Positions 35,521-43,918 of a stretch of DNA of 64,000 nucleotides are shown here, piece after piece. The DNA is from Variovorax beijingensis. GTDB taxonomy: Bacteria > Pseudomonadota > Gammaproteobacteria > Burkholderiales > Burkholderiaceae_C. The position numbers were made by a program, and so were the translations under genes. The notes below the pieces were generated by a model that was not told the origin of the DNA, made no database searches, and saw nothing but the letters and a program-made list of their open reading frames with translations. Every line of letters starts with the position of its first letter. Position 1 is the first letter of the stretch. The DNA lies in assembly GCF_007828835.1 (NCBI RefSeq), contig NZ_VIVL01000001.1:186001-250000 (forward strand). The letters run 5' to 3'.

Positions 35521-36126
35521 TTACTGGCCCGTGAGTGCTGCGTAGGCCCGGCGCGTTGCGGGGCTCACGGCCTCGAGCAATTGCTCGTACGAGGTCTTGT
35601 GCCGCGCCAGCATGCGAGCCGAGGCCACCGTCTTCGACTTGCAGAACCAGTGGCAGGTGTGCTGCATCAGGAACAGCTCGGCCGACATGGTGAAGGCCTT
35701 GGCCTTGGGCGTGCGGCCCGCATCGTTGCGCATGACATCGGCAATGCCGCGCGCGTGGATCGCCAGCGCCTCGCGCAGGTCGAAGGTCGCGGCCGGGAAC
35801 AGCTTGTGCGCGAACGGAATGGCCACGGGCAGCTTGCTCACGCGTGCGTCGGCCGCGTCGACGCGCGCAAACTCGGCGGCAAAGCTGTCGAACTGGGCCG
35901 AGAGCTTTTCCTCGGTGGAGTCGAGCAGGCTCCAGATCTGCTGGCGCCGCTCGGCGCTGTCCTCGCCCAGGCAGCGCAGGTAGCCTTCGGTGAGGCTCTC
36001 CATCAGCCTTTCGATCTGGTATCTGCCCAGGTGGCTGCCCAGCAGCGCGATGCGCTGGCGCTGGTCCCTGGACTTGAGGATGTAGGCGCCGACGATGATC
36101 GACGTCGCCAGGATGAGGATTTCCAT
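35521..36126 (-). CDS. membrane-anchored hypothetical protein, 201 aa
   Basis: It opens with one hydrophobic helix (MEILILATSIIVGAYIL), then a cytosolic alpha-helical region (about 20-200) with SHLGRYQIERLMESLTEGYLRCL and a few conserved-looking Cys/His residues in MQHTCHWFCKSKTV. It converges with creC, five bases apart, and is separated from the upstream PBP1A gene by a strong terminator. Overlapping frames reach 36405, but ATG 36126 fits the membrane helix start. No family is recognised. Confidence 0.6.
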   Translation of the reverse strand: MEILILATSIIVGAYILKSRDQRQRIALLGSHLGRYQIERLMESLTEGYLRCLGEDSAERRQQIWSLLDSTEEKLSAQFDSFAAEFARVDAADARVSKLPVAIPFAHKLFPAATFDLREALAIHARGIADVMRNDAGRTPKAKAFTMSAELFLMQHTCHWFCKSKTVASARMLARHKTSYEQLLEAVSPATRRAYAALTGQ

Positions 36127-36156
36127 GGGGGAGAAGCGTGGGAAGGTAAAGCGAAA

Positions 36157-36192
36157 GGAGCCGCACCGAGTGTAGAGACCCGGTGCGGCTCC
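36157..36192 (-). terminator. rho-independent terminator of the PBP1A gene
   Basis: GGAGCCGCACCG (36157-36168) and CGGTGCGGCTCC (36181-36192) form a perfect 12-bp stem, 14 bases after the PBP1A stop. On the minus strand a T-rich stretch (TTTCGCTTTACC) follows it. It closes the creD/PBP1A unit. Confidence 0.85.
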
Positions 36193-36205
36193 TTCCCGCC
36201 GTGCC

Positions 36206-38599
36206 TCAGCGGAAGAAATCGAGGATGCGGTTGCGCTCTTCGGGCTGCGGCGGCGGGCCCAGGGGCGGCGGCACACCCGAGAGTTCTTCGGCCGGCACTG
36301 GCGGCGCCTCGCTCTCCACGCCCAGGCTCGCCACGCTGTGGCCCGGCGTGAAGTCGTCGAAGTACCACTCGCCATCGATGTTGACGACGCCCGGCGGCTC
36401 GGCAATCTTGCTGACCGGCACGCCCTTGAGCGCCGCCTGCATGTAGCCGATCCAGATCGGCAGGCTCAGGCTGCCGCCGGTTTCGCCGCGCACGCCCAGC
36501 TGGCGCGGCGTGTCGTAGCCGATCCATGCAATGCCAACAGTGGTGGGCTGGAAGCCCGCGAACCAGGTGTCGAAGGAATCGTTGGTGGTGCCGGTCTTGC
36601 CGAACAGGTCGTCGCGCTTGAGTGCCTGGTAGGCGCGCGCGGCGGTGCCGCCCTTCACCACGCTCTGCAGGAGCGAATCCATGATGAAGGCGTTGCGTTC
36701 GGGAATGGCGCGGCGGCTTTCGTCGAGTGCCGGCGGCTCGGTTTCGAGCAGCACCTTGTCGCGCAGGTCGGTCACGCGCGTGACCAGGTACGGATTGACC
36801 TTGTAGCCGCCGTTGGCGAACACCGAGTAGGCCGTGGCCATCTGCATCGGCGTGACCGAACCGGCGCCCAGCGCCATCGGCAGGTAGGCCGGATGCTTGT
36901 TCTTGTCGAAGCCGAACCGGGTGATCCACTCCTGCGCATACGGCGCGCCGATGGCCTGCAGCAGGCGTACCGTCACCAGGTTCTTCGACTTCATCAGTGC
37001 GGTGCGCAGCGGCATCGGGCCTTCGAAGCCGCCGTCGAAGTTCTTCGGTTCCCAGGGCTGGCCGCCCGGGGTGCCGGGCTCGAAGTACAGCGGTGCGTCG
37101 TTGACGATGGTCGCGGGCGTGAAGCCCTTTTCGAGTGCGGCCGAATAGATGAAGGGCTTGAAGCTCGAGCCCGGCTGGCGCCAGGCCTGCGTGACGTGGT
37201 TGAACTTGTTCTTGCCGAAATCGAAGCCGCCCACCAGCGACTTGATGGCGCCGGTGCGCGGATCCATGCCGATGAAGGCGCCCTCCACTTCGGGCAGCTG
37301 TGTGATCTCCCAGGTGTTCTTGGGTGTCTTCGCGACTCGGATCACTGCGCCGCGGCGGATCTTGATGTGGGGCGGCGCCTTCGCCGCAAGGCCCGACTGC
37401 GCAGGCCGCAGCCCTTCGCCGGTGATCTGGATGGTTTCGCCGTTCGCGCGCACCGCGTTGATTTCCTTGCTGCCGGCCTCCAGCACCACCGCGGCCATCA
37501 CGTCGCCGTTGTCGGGATGTTCGGCCAGCGCTTCGTCCACCGCCTCGTCGGCTTCCTTTTGATCGGCCGGCAGATCGACGAAGCGCTCGGGACCGCGATA
37601 GGGTTGGCGCCGCTCGTAGTCCATGATGCCCTTGCGCAGCGACCTGTAGGCGGCTGCCTGGTCGGCCGCGACCAGCGAGGTGTAGACCTTCATGCCGCTG
37701 GTGTAGATGCTGTCGCCGTACTGCGCGTACATCATCTGGCGCACCGTCTCGGCCACGTATTCGGCATGCAGCCGCTCCGGATCGGCGGCATCGCGCAAGT
37801 GCAGCTCTTCCTTCTTGGCTTCGGCCGCCTGCTCGGCGGTGATGAAGCCGGTCTCCTGCATGCGGTCGATCACGTAGAGCTGGCGTGCGCGGGCGCGCCG
37901 CGGATTGGCCACCGGGTTGTTCGCGCCGGGCGCCTTGGGCAGGCCGGCCAGCATGGCAGCTTCGGCCAGCGTGACGTTCTGCAGCGGCTTGCCGAAATAC
38001 GCTTCCGATGCGGCCGCGAAGCCATAGGCGCGGTTGCCCAGGTAGATCTGGTTCAGGTAGATCTCCAGGATCTGGTCCTTGCTGAGCTGCTGCTCCAGGC
38101 GCAGGGCCAGCAAAATCTCGTAGGCCTTGCGGCTCAGCGTGCGTTCGGAGCTCAGGTAGACGTTGCGCGCCACCTGCATCGTGATGGTCGATGCGCCTTG
38201 CTTGCGGCCGCCCTTCAGGCTGGCCACGGCCGCGCGTGCGAAGCCCTTGTAGTCGACGCCCCCATGGTCGTAGAAACGCGCGTCCTCCACGGCGAGCACG
38301 GCGTCCTTCATGACCTTGGGAATGCTCGCAAAGGGCGTGAGCGTGCGGCGTTCTTCGCCGAACTCGCCGATCAGCGTGCCTTCGACCGTGTATACGCGCA
38401 GCGGCAGCTTGGGCCGGTAGTCGGCCAGCTCGGAAATGTCGGGCAGCCGGGGATAGATGGCGGCCACCGCGACGACGGCGGCCACCAGCAGCACCAGCGC
38501 GCCGCAGCCGAGCGCGATGGCGCTCCACCGCGCCGCGCGCCGCAGCTTCGCTGAACGCTGCGAGCGCGCGGGCTCGGTGGAAGGAGAAGAATCGTCCAT
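36206..38599 (-). CDS. bifunctional penicillin-binding protein 1A-type (transglycosylase/transpeptidase)
   Basis: A 797-residue class A PBP. A membrane anchor at about 26-48 is followed by the GT51 transglycosylase domain with catalytic Glu105 in LAVEDARFYDHGG and KQGASTITMQVARN. The transpeptidase domain has QPGSSFKPF (active-site serine), MKSKNLVTVRLL, LFGKTGTTNDS and a final Pro-rich tail. It polymerises and cross-links peptidoglycan in the periplasm. MDDSSPS at 38599 is preferred to a TTG at 38614. It lies 48 bp downstream of creD in the same direction, with only a weak hairpin between, so Cre control is plausible. Confidence 0.9.
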   Translation of the reverse strand: MDDSSPSTEPARSQRSAKLRRAARWSAIALGCGALVLLVAAVVAVAAIYPRLPDISELADYRPKLPLRVYTVEGTLIGEFGEERRTLTPFASIPKVMKDAVLAVEDARFYDHGGVDYKGFARAAVASLKGGRKQGASTITMQVARNVYLSSERTLSRKAYEILLALRLEQQLSKDQILEIYLNQIYLGNRAYGFAAASEAYFGKPLQNVTLAEAAMLAGLPKAPGANNPVANPRRARARQLYVIDRMQETGFITAEQAAEAKKEELHLRDAADPERLHAEYVAETVRQMMYAQYGDSIYTSGMKVYTSLVAADQAAAYRSLRKGIMDYERRQPYRGPERFVDLPADQKEADEAVDEALAEHPDNGDVMAAVVLEAGSKEINAVRANGETIQITGEGLRPAQSGLAAKAPPHIKIRRGAVIRVAKTPKNTWEITQLPEVEGAFIGMDPRTGAIKSLVGGFDFGKNKFNHVTQAWRQPGSSFKPFIYSAALEKGFTPATIVNDAPLYFEPGTPGGQPWEPKNFDGGFEGPMPLRTALMKSKNLVTVRLLQAIGAPYAQEWITRFGFDKNKHPAYLPMALGAGSVTPMQMATAYSVFANGGYKVNPYLVTRVTDLRDKVLLETEPPALDESRRAIPERNAFIMDSLLQSVVKGGTAARAYQALKRDDLFGKTGTTNDSFDTWFAGFQPTTVGIAWIGYDTPRQLGVRGETGGSLSLPIWIGYMQAALKGVPVSKIAEPPGVVNIDGEWYFDDFTPGHSVASLGVESEAPPVPAEELSGVPPPLGPPPQPEERNRILDFFR

Positions 38600-38623
38600 G
38601 GGAATCAATGGCAAAAAGGTAAG

Positions 38624-38657
38624 GAAAAAAACAGTCCGTAGCGTTGGTTACACGGAC
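38624..38657 (-). terminator. weak terminator or attenuator between creD and PBP1A
   Basis: On the minus strand GTCCGT (38657-38652) and ACGGAC (38639-38634) form a 6-bp stem with a 12-base loop. A T run at 38630-38624 (TGTTTTTTT) follows. The stem overlaps the creD stop. With such a short stem, read-through into the PBP1A gene is likely. Confidence 0.45.
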
Positions 38658-40129
38658 GCGGCCGCCTCAGGTAAGACCGGCTCGGGCGTTCGGGGGTTCC
38701 CGGCCGACAGTGCATACCAGTCGACCTTGCGCGTGGCGAGCATCAGCACCGTCAGCATGCCGAATGTCAGCAGGGCGCCGAGCAGCAGGGCATTGCTTTC
38801 CGATGCCAGCAGGCCGTAAAGCGCGCCATAGAGTACCGCGACATAGGCCCCGAAGCCCGCGCCGCGTTTCCAGCTTTGCAATACCGCGCTGAAATAGATG
38901 CCCAGCAGCAGCACGCTCGCGCCGGCCGCACTGGCATAGGCCAGCCAGAACGCCAGCTTCTCGGACAGGGCCAGCAGCAGCAGGAAGAACAGCGCGATCG
39001 ACAGGCCGACCAGCCCGTATTGCACCGGATGCATGCGCTGCCTGCGGAACAGCTCGAACATGAAGGCCGCCATGATCACCAGGCCGATGAAGAGCGCGCC
39101 GTACTTGCCGGCGCGGGTGCTCATCGAATAGACGTTGACCGGCTGCGCGAGCGAGACGTCGAAGGTCTGCAGCGGGCCGAGGTTGCGTTGCGCATGGTTG
39201 GTTGCAGCCACAGCAGCAGCCGTGGCGGCACTGGCGGCATCGCCGCGGCCCGACAGCCCGGCGCGCACCTGCTCGCGTGCGGAAGTCACGAGCGACGACA
39301 CGCGCCAGTGCGCATCGAAGCCCTGCGGCGTCACTTCGCGCTGGGTAGCGAGAAAGCGGCCGCCGAAACTCGGATGCGCCCAGGGCGACTTCAGGTGGGC
39401 GGTGGTCTCGTCGGCAATCGGCACCATCGAGAGCGTGTCCTGCCCGACCAGGCCGAGCTTCATCTCGAAGGGCAGCGGTGCCCTCGCCTCCCATGCGGCG
39501 AGCGCGGCGCCGGTGAGCGGTGCGTGGATGCCGTCGGCCAGCGGAGCATCGTCTGCCAGGCCAGGCACGCGCTGCCTGAAACCCAAAGCCTCGCCGTTCA
39601 TCGCGATCGAAGGCGAACCATCGAGCCCGCGCAGGTCGCTTGCGCCGAAGACGATGAATGGTGCCTTGAACTCGATACGCGAATCGGTTTCGCTGTGCGC
39701 CACCGATCGGGAATCGAAAGCCGCAAAGCCGCCGCCGAGCGTGGCGTCGAGCGTATAGAACGGAATCCTGAAGATGCCGCGGTAGCGTTCGTGCGGTGCC
39801 ATCGACCCCTCGATGTACAGCTTGTCGGGAAACATCACGTGGGTCATTTCCTTGCTGCGGGCCTCCTGGCCGATCACCTGGCCCTGCGCATTGCGCAGCG
39901 GCTCCATCCAGCGCTCCACGTAGGGCACCAGCAGCAGCGGGCCCACGACGGTCTGCGGGCCCGCATAGGTGGCGGCAAGCTCCTCGGCCGCCTCGCGCTG
40001 GCTGTGGCCGCGCTCCCGGTTGATCGCATTGATCTCGGCCAGCGGAATGCACAGCAGGAGCGTGAGCATCAGCAGCCCGGCCACCTTGACCAGCATCGAA
40101 CCCTGCAGGGCCTTGAGCAACTGGAACAT
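38648..40129 (-). CDS. creD: inner membrane protein CreD
   Basis: A 493-residue CreD/Cet protein. The N-terminal span is at about 10-32 and is followed by a large periplasmic domain with GPLLLVPYVERWMEP and HVMFPDKLYIEGSM. Near the C-terminus several spans cluster, with RRQRMHPVQYGLVGLSIALFFLLLLALSEK and TRKVDWYAL. CreD is the main CreB target in E. coli and is implicated in envelope integrity and beta-lactam or colicin tolerance. AGGAG sits before ATG 40129. A perfect Cre tag lies 83 bases upstream. Confidence 0.88.
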   Translation of the reverse strand: MFQLLKALQGSMLVKVAGLLMLTLLLCIPLAEINAINRERGHSQREAAEELAATYAGPQTVVGPLLLVPYVERWMEPLRNAQGQVIGQEARSKEMTHVMFPDKLYIEGSMAPHERYRGIFRIPFYTLDATLGGGFAAFDSRSVAHSETDSRIEFKAPFIVFGASDLRGLDGSPSIAMNGEALGFRQRVPGLADDAPLADGIHAPLTGAALAAWEARAPLPFEMKLGLVGQDTLSMVPIADETTAHLKSPWAHPSFGGRFLATQREVTPQGFDAHWRVSSLVTSAREQVRAGLSGRGDAASAATAAAVAATNHAQRNLGPLQTFDVSLAQPVNVYSMSTRAGKYGALFIGLVIMAAFMFELFRRQRMHPVQYGLVGLSIALFFLLLLALSEKLAFWLAYASAAGASVLLLGIYFSAVLQSWKRGAGFGAYVAVLYGALYGLLASESNALLLGALLTFGMLTVLMLATRKVDWYALSAGNPRTPEPVLPEAAASV

Positions 40130-40188
40130 GTTTTTTCTCCTCGTCGGTTGTCGAAGCCGCGATGCTCGCCGCGCCATCCGAAGCGCGT

Positions 40189-40230
40189 GTGAAGCGCGGC
40201 CGCCGGCGGACTTCACACAGGCTTCACACA
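40189..40230. promoter_or_regulatory. Cre tag (CreB binding site) between creD and the VIT gene
   Basis: TTCAC (40212-40216) and TTCAC (40223-40227) are separated by exactly six bases and sit in an 11-bp direct repeat of CTTCACACA. This is a perfect match to the Cre tag TTCACN6TTCAC. An inverted third copy (GTGAA) is at 40189-40193. It lies 83 bp from creD and 111 bp from the VIT gene, so it could govern both directions. Confidence 0.85.
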
Positions 40231-40337
40231 ACGCGGCATCCGGTGGCCGGACTTCAAGCAGCCTTCCAATTTCCTTCTCGCGCGGTGCCGACAGTTGCGG
40301 CTGTGCAAGTTCGCACGGACACCAACACCACACCGCC

Positions 40338-42413
40338 ATGGATGCCCACACCTCCACCCGTCCCGGCCGCTGGCTCTGGCTCGCCACCGTGAGCCTGGCC
40401 ACGGCGGGCTTCGTCGCGCTCAGCCTCAACCCCGTGCATGCCCAGGAAGCACCGGGCCCGCGGCTGAAGACCGAGAGCCCGTATTTCTTCGTGAAGAGCG
40501 ACGACCCCTCGGTCGACCGCCTGCCGCTCAAGGCCACCGAGGTGGCGGTGAAGATCTCGGGCGTCATTGCCGACGTGACTGTCACGCAGACCTACCGCAA
40601 CGAAGGCCAGCGCGCCATCGAGGCGAAGTATGTTTTTCCGGGCTCGACCAAGGCTGCGGTCAGCGGCCTCAACGTGCGCCTGGCCGACCGCCTGATCACC
40701 GCGCAGATCCGCGAGAAGCAGCAGGCGCAGATCGAGTACGACACCGCCAAGAAGGAAGGCAAGACCGCTGCGCTGCTCGAGCAGCACCTGCCCAACGTGT
40801 TCCAGATGAACGTCGCCAACATCCTGCCGGGCGACGACGTGAAGGTGGAGCTGCGCTACACCGAACTGCTGGTGCCGCAGTCGGGCAACTATGCGTTCGT
40901 CTTTCCCACCGTGGTGGGCCCGCGCTACAACAGCCCGCAGTCGGAGAACGCCCAGGCCAAGTGGGTGGCGCAGCCCACGTTGCGCGCAGATGTGGCGCCG
41001 AACACCAGCTTCAGGCTCAAGGCCAGCATCGACACGCCCATGGGGCTGAAGGAGGTGCGCTCGTCGTCCCACACCATCGAGGTGAAGAAGAGCGACGAAG
41101 ACCGGCACGCCGACATCGCACTCGCGCCCGACGGCCGGCCCGCGGACAACCGCGACTTCGTGCTCGACTACCGCCTTGCGGGCGAAAGGATCGAATCGGG
41201 CCTGATGCTCTACAAGGGCCAGGACACCGGCGGCGGCGCCGAGAACTTCTTCCTCGCGATGGTCGAGCCGCCCAAGGCCGTGGCCGCCAGCGCCATTTCG
41301 CCGCGCGACTACATCTTCGTGGTCGACATCTCGGGCTCGATGCACGGCTTTCCGCTCGACACCGCCAAGACCGTGCTCGAACGCCTGATCGGCGGCCTCC
41401 GGCCGAGCGACACCTTCAACGTGCTGCTGTTCTCGGGCAGCAACAAGATGCTCTCTCCCCGCTCGGTGCCGGCCACGCGCGCCAACATCGAGCAGGCGCT
41501 GGCCACCATCCAGAACTACAGCGGCAGCGGCAGCACCGAGCTGATTCCCGCGCTCAAGCGCGTCTACGCCGAACCGAAGGAAGAGAAGGTCTCGCGCACC
41601 GTGGTGCTGGTGACGGACGGCTACGTGAGCGTGGAGCGCGAGGCTTTCGAACTGGTGCGCAAGAATCTTTCGAAGGCCAATGTGTTCGCCTTCGGCATCG
41701 GTTCGTCGGTGAACCGCAGCCTGATGGAAGGCATTGCGCGCGCCGGCATGGGCGAGCCCTTCATCATCACCGACCCGATCCAGGCGCCCGAGCAGGCCGC
41801 GCGCTTCCGCCGCATGGTGGAGTCGCCGGTGCTCACCAACGTGAAGGTGACTTTCGGCGGGCTCGACGTGTACGACGTGGAGCCGCAGGCGCTGCCCGAC
41901 GTGCTGGGCGAGCGCCCGGTGATCGTGTTCGGCAAGTGGCGCGCGGATTCGGAAGGCAAAGCCAGGGGCCGTGTCATCGTGGAAGGCCAGGGTGCCAATG
42001 GCCCGTACCGCCAGGAACTGCGCATCGACCCGCAGCTGCGCCAGGACACCGCCGCGCTGCGCACGCTGTGGGCGCGCCACCGCATCCAGAGCCTGAGCGA
42101 CCAGGAGACGCTCGAGGGCGGCAGCGCCTTCAAGGAGCGCATCACCGAGCTCGGCCTGAAGTACAGCCTGCTGACCCAGTACACCAGCTTCATCGCCGTC
42201 GACAAGGTGGTGCGCAACCCCGCGCCGCAGAACAGCGTGGGCGTGAACCAGCCGCTGCCGTTGCCGCAGGGCGTGAGCGAACTCGCACTCGGCGCCGAGG
42301 TGCCCAGCACGCCGGAGCCCGAGACCTTGGGGGCCATTGCCGTGGTGCTGTCGATGCTCGCGATGCTGCGCCGCCGCGCGCGCCGCAACGATCCGCGCCG
42401 CTTCACGGCCTGA
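40338..42413 (+). CDS. VIT and vWA domain protein with PEP-type sorting tail
   Basis: A 691-residue exported protein. A signal peptide covers about 1-36. The VIT domain (about 50-180) has QTYRNEGQRAIEAKYVFPG and a vWA domain from about 320 shows the MIDAS motif DISGSMHG. The C-terminus has TPEPET at about 658-663, then a hydrophobic helix (LGAIAVVLSMLAML) and RRRARR: a tripartite exosortase sorting signal of PEP-CTERM type. The adjacent gene is an exosortase, so this is almost certainly its substrate. It resembles the 'marine sortase target' VIT group, but with an exosortase. Divergent from creD across the Cre tag. Confidence 0.85.
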   Translation: MDAHTSTRPGRWLWLATVSLATAGFVALSLNPVHAQEAPGPRLKTESPYFFVKSDDPSVDRLPLKATEVAVKISGVIADVTVTQTYRNEGQRAIEAKYVFPGSTKAAVSGLNVRLADRLITAQIREKQQAQIEYDTAKKEGKTAALLEQHLPNVFQMNVANILPGDDVKVELRYTELLVPQSGNYAFVFPTVVGPRYNSPQSENAQAKWVAQPTLRADVAPNTSFRLKASIDTPMGLKEVRSSSHTIEVKKSDEDRHADIALAPDGRPADNRDFVLDYRLAGERIESGLMLYKGQDTGGGAENFFLAMVEPPKAVAASAISPRDYIFVVDISGSMHGFPLDTAKTVLERLIGGLRPSDTFNVLLFSGSNKMLSPRSVPATRANIEQALATIQNYSGSGSTELIPALKRVYAEPKEEKVSRTVVLVTDGYVSVEREAFELVRKNLSKANVFAFGIGSSVNRSLMEGIARAGMGEPFIITDPIQAPEQAARFRRMVESPVLTNVKVTFGGLDVYDVEPQALPDVLGERPVIVFGKWRADSEGKARGRVIVEGQGANGPYRQELRIDPQLRQDTAALRTLWARHRIQSLSDQETLEGGSAFKERITELGLKYSLLTQYTSFIAVDKVVRNPAPQNSVGVNQPLPLPQGVSELALGAEVPSTPEPETLGAIAVVLSMLAMLRRRARRNDPRRFTA

Positions 42414-42428
42414 GCCAGGAAAAGAAAA

Positions 42429-43358
42429 ATGTCATTGGCCGCACTCGCCCATCGCCATCCGCGCATCGTGGATTGGGGCATCCACGTCGACCGCGCACCG
42501 GCCGCCGGCTGGCTCGCACTGCAATTCGCCGCACTCGCGCCGACCTGGGCCTGGATGGTCCGGCGGCTGCGCGACGGCTCCGACGATCCGCTGGGCCTGC
42601 TGGCGCTGGCCGCCCTCGCCGCCTTGGCATGGCGCTGCCGGCGCGAACTGCGGGCCGCGCCGCAGCTGGGCTGGCTCGCACTGGCGGGCGCCGGCACGGT
42701 GCTGGCGACCGTGCTGCGCACCGGACTCGGCGCCCTGCCCGCGCTGCCGCCGCTCGCCACGGGCCTGGTGGCCGTGCTGGCGCTGGCATGCGGCCTGCTG
42801 GCCTTCCTGCCGCGGCGCGTGGCCGCGCTGCCGGTGGCCGGCCTGGCGGTGCTCGCGCTGCCGCTGCTGTCGTCGCTGCAGTTCTATGCGGGCTATCCGC
42901 TGCGCGTGCTCACGGCCGAGGCGAGCCGCTGGCTGCTGGCGCCGGCCTTCAGCGTGGCGCGCGAGGGCGCGAGCCTGGTGGTCGATGGCCGGCTGGTGAT
43001 CGTCGATGCGCCGTGCTCGGGCGTGCAGATGGTGTGGCTCGGCTACTTCACGGCGTGCGCCGTTGCCCTCTGGGCCCGCCGCAGCGACCGCGGCTTCCTG
43101 CGCCGGCTGCCGATGGTCGGCCTGCTGGTGCTGGGCGGCAACATCCTGCGCAACAGCATGCTGATTGCATTCGAAGGCGCAGGCCATCCGCTGGCGCCCT
43201 GGGCGCACAACCTGCTCGGGTTGCTGGTGTTGGCCGCCGTGTGCGGCGGCATCGCGCGCCTGATGGTGCCGGTGCGCACCGAGCCCCCGTTCGCCGAGCA
43301 GCCGATCCCGGGCCTGATCACCACCCAAGGAGGCCGCCATGTCGACACGGTTCTTTGA
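42429..43358 (+). CDS. exosortase (VIT-protein-linked)
   Basis: A 309-residue, eight- to nine-span membrane protease/transpeptidase. The exosortase triad is visible: Cys196 in VDAPCSGVQMVWLG, Arg241 in GGNILRNSMLIAFEG and His260 in WAHNLLGLL. It should cut the PEP-CTERM-like tail of the upstream protein. An AGGAAAAG site precedes the ATG, 15 bases after the target's stop. The pair resembles what is called XrtT in the literature, which I cannot confirm here. The next gene starts inside its 3' end. Confidence 0.88.
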   Translation: MSLAALAHRHPRIVDWGIHVDRAPAAGWLALQFAALAPTWAWMVRRLRDGSDDPLGLLALAALAALAWRCRRELRAAPQLGWLALAGAGTVLATVLRTGLGALPALPPLATGLVAVLALACGLLAFLPRRVAALPVAGLAVLALPLLSSLQFYAGYPLRVLTAEASRWLLAPAFSVAREGASLVVDGRLVIVDAPCSGVQMVWLGYFTACAVALWARRSDRGFLRRLPMVGLLVLGGNILRNSMLIAFEGAGHPLAPWAHNLLGLLVLAAVCGGIARLMVPVRTEPPFAEQPIPGLITTQGGRHVDTVL

Positions 43359-43908
43359 AGCCCTGTTTGCCAACCATTTCATCAACCGCATCGGCCACAA
43401 GACGGCCTTTGCGCTCGCAATGCTGCTGTGCGTGCTGTGGTCGACCGCGGCGGCGCTGCGTGCGCCGCCCGAAGCTCCGATGGCCATGGCCTCGCATGAA
43501 TGGCCCAGCCAGTGGGACGGCATTCCATTGCGGCCGCTGGCGCTGGGCGACGTCGAGCAGCGCTTTGCCGACCGCTTTCCGGGCGCCATCGGCCGCATGA
43601 CCGACGGCACGCAGACGATCGTGATGCGCGCGGTGAATGCCCCCACGCGCATGCTGCATCCGGCGGCCGACTGCTACCGCGCGCTCGGTTTTCGCATCGA
43701 GCAGGCACGCCTCGAACGCGATGTGCAGGAGCGGCTGTGGCGCTGTTTTGTTGCGCAACGGCACAGCACGCAAAAGATCCGCGTTTGCGAGCGCATCGTG
43801 GATGCCGAAGGCACGGCTTTCACCGACACTTCAGCCTGGTACTGGGCGGCGGCCAGTGGACGCTCGAGCGGTCCGTGGCAAGCTGTGACGGTGGCGAGGC
43901 CGATGTGA
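43339..43908 (+). CDS. exosortase-associated EpsI-like protein
   Basis: A 189-residue protein with an N-terminal membrane span (about 20-40) and a periplasmic domain that resembles EpsI/DUF3485 partners of exosortases (RPLALGDVEQRFADRFPG, then HPAADCYRALGFRI and RLWRCFV with two cysteines). These partners may help process or localise exosortase substrates; their role is not established. AAGGAGG precedes the start, which overlaps the exosortase end by 20 bases, so the two are coupled. Confidence 0.65.
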   Translation: MSTRFFEALFANHFINRIGHKTAFALAMLLCVLWSTAAALRAPPEAPMAMASHEWPSQWDGIPLRPLALGDVEQRFADRFPGAIGRMTDGTQTIVMRAVNAPTRMLHPAADCYRALGFRIEQARLERDVQERLWRCFVAQRHSTQKIRVCERIVDAEGTAFTDTSAWYWAAASGRSSGPWQAVTVARPM

Positions 43909-43918
43909 TGAGAGTTTT

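Noticed and set aside
36338..38554. A 738-codon rightward frame opposite the PBP1A gene
   Set aside because: Antisense shadow; PBP1A on the other strand has every class A PBP motif.
40295..43600. A 1101-codon rightward frame overlapping the VIT and exosortase genes
   Set aside because: It is a +1 shadow with Arg/Gly/Pro-rich low complexity; the VIT and exosortase frames carry the motifs.
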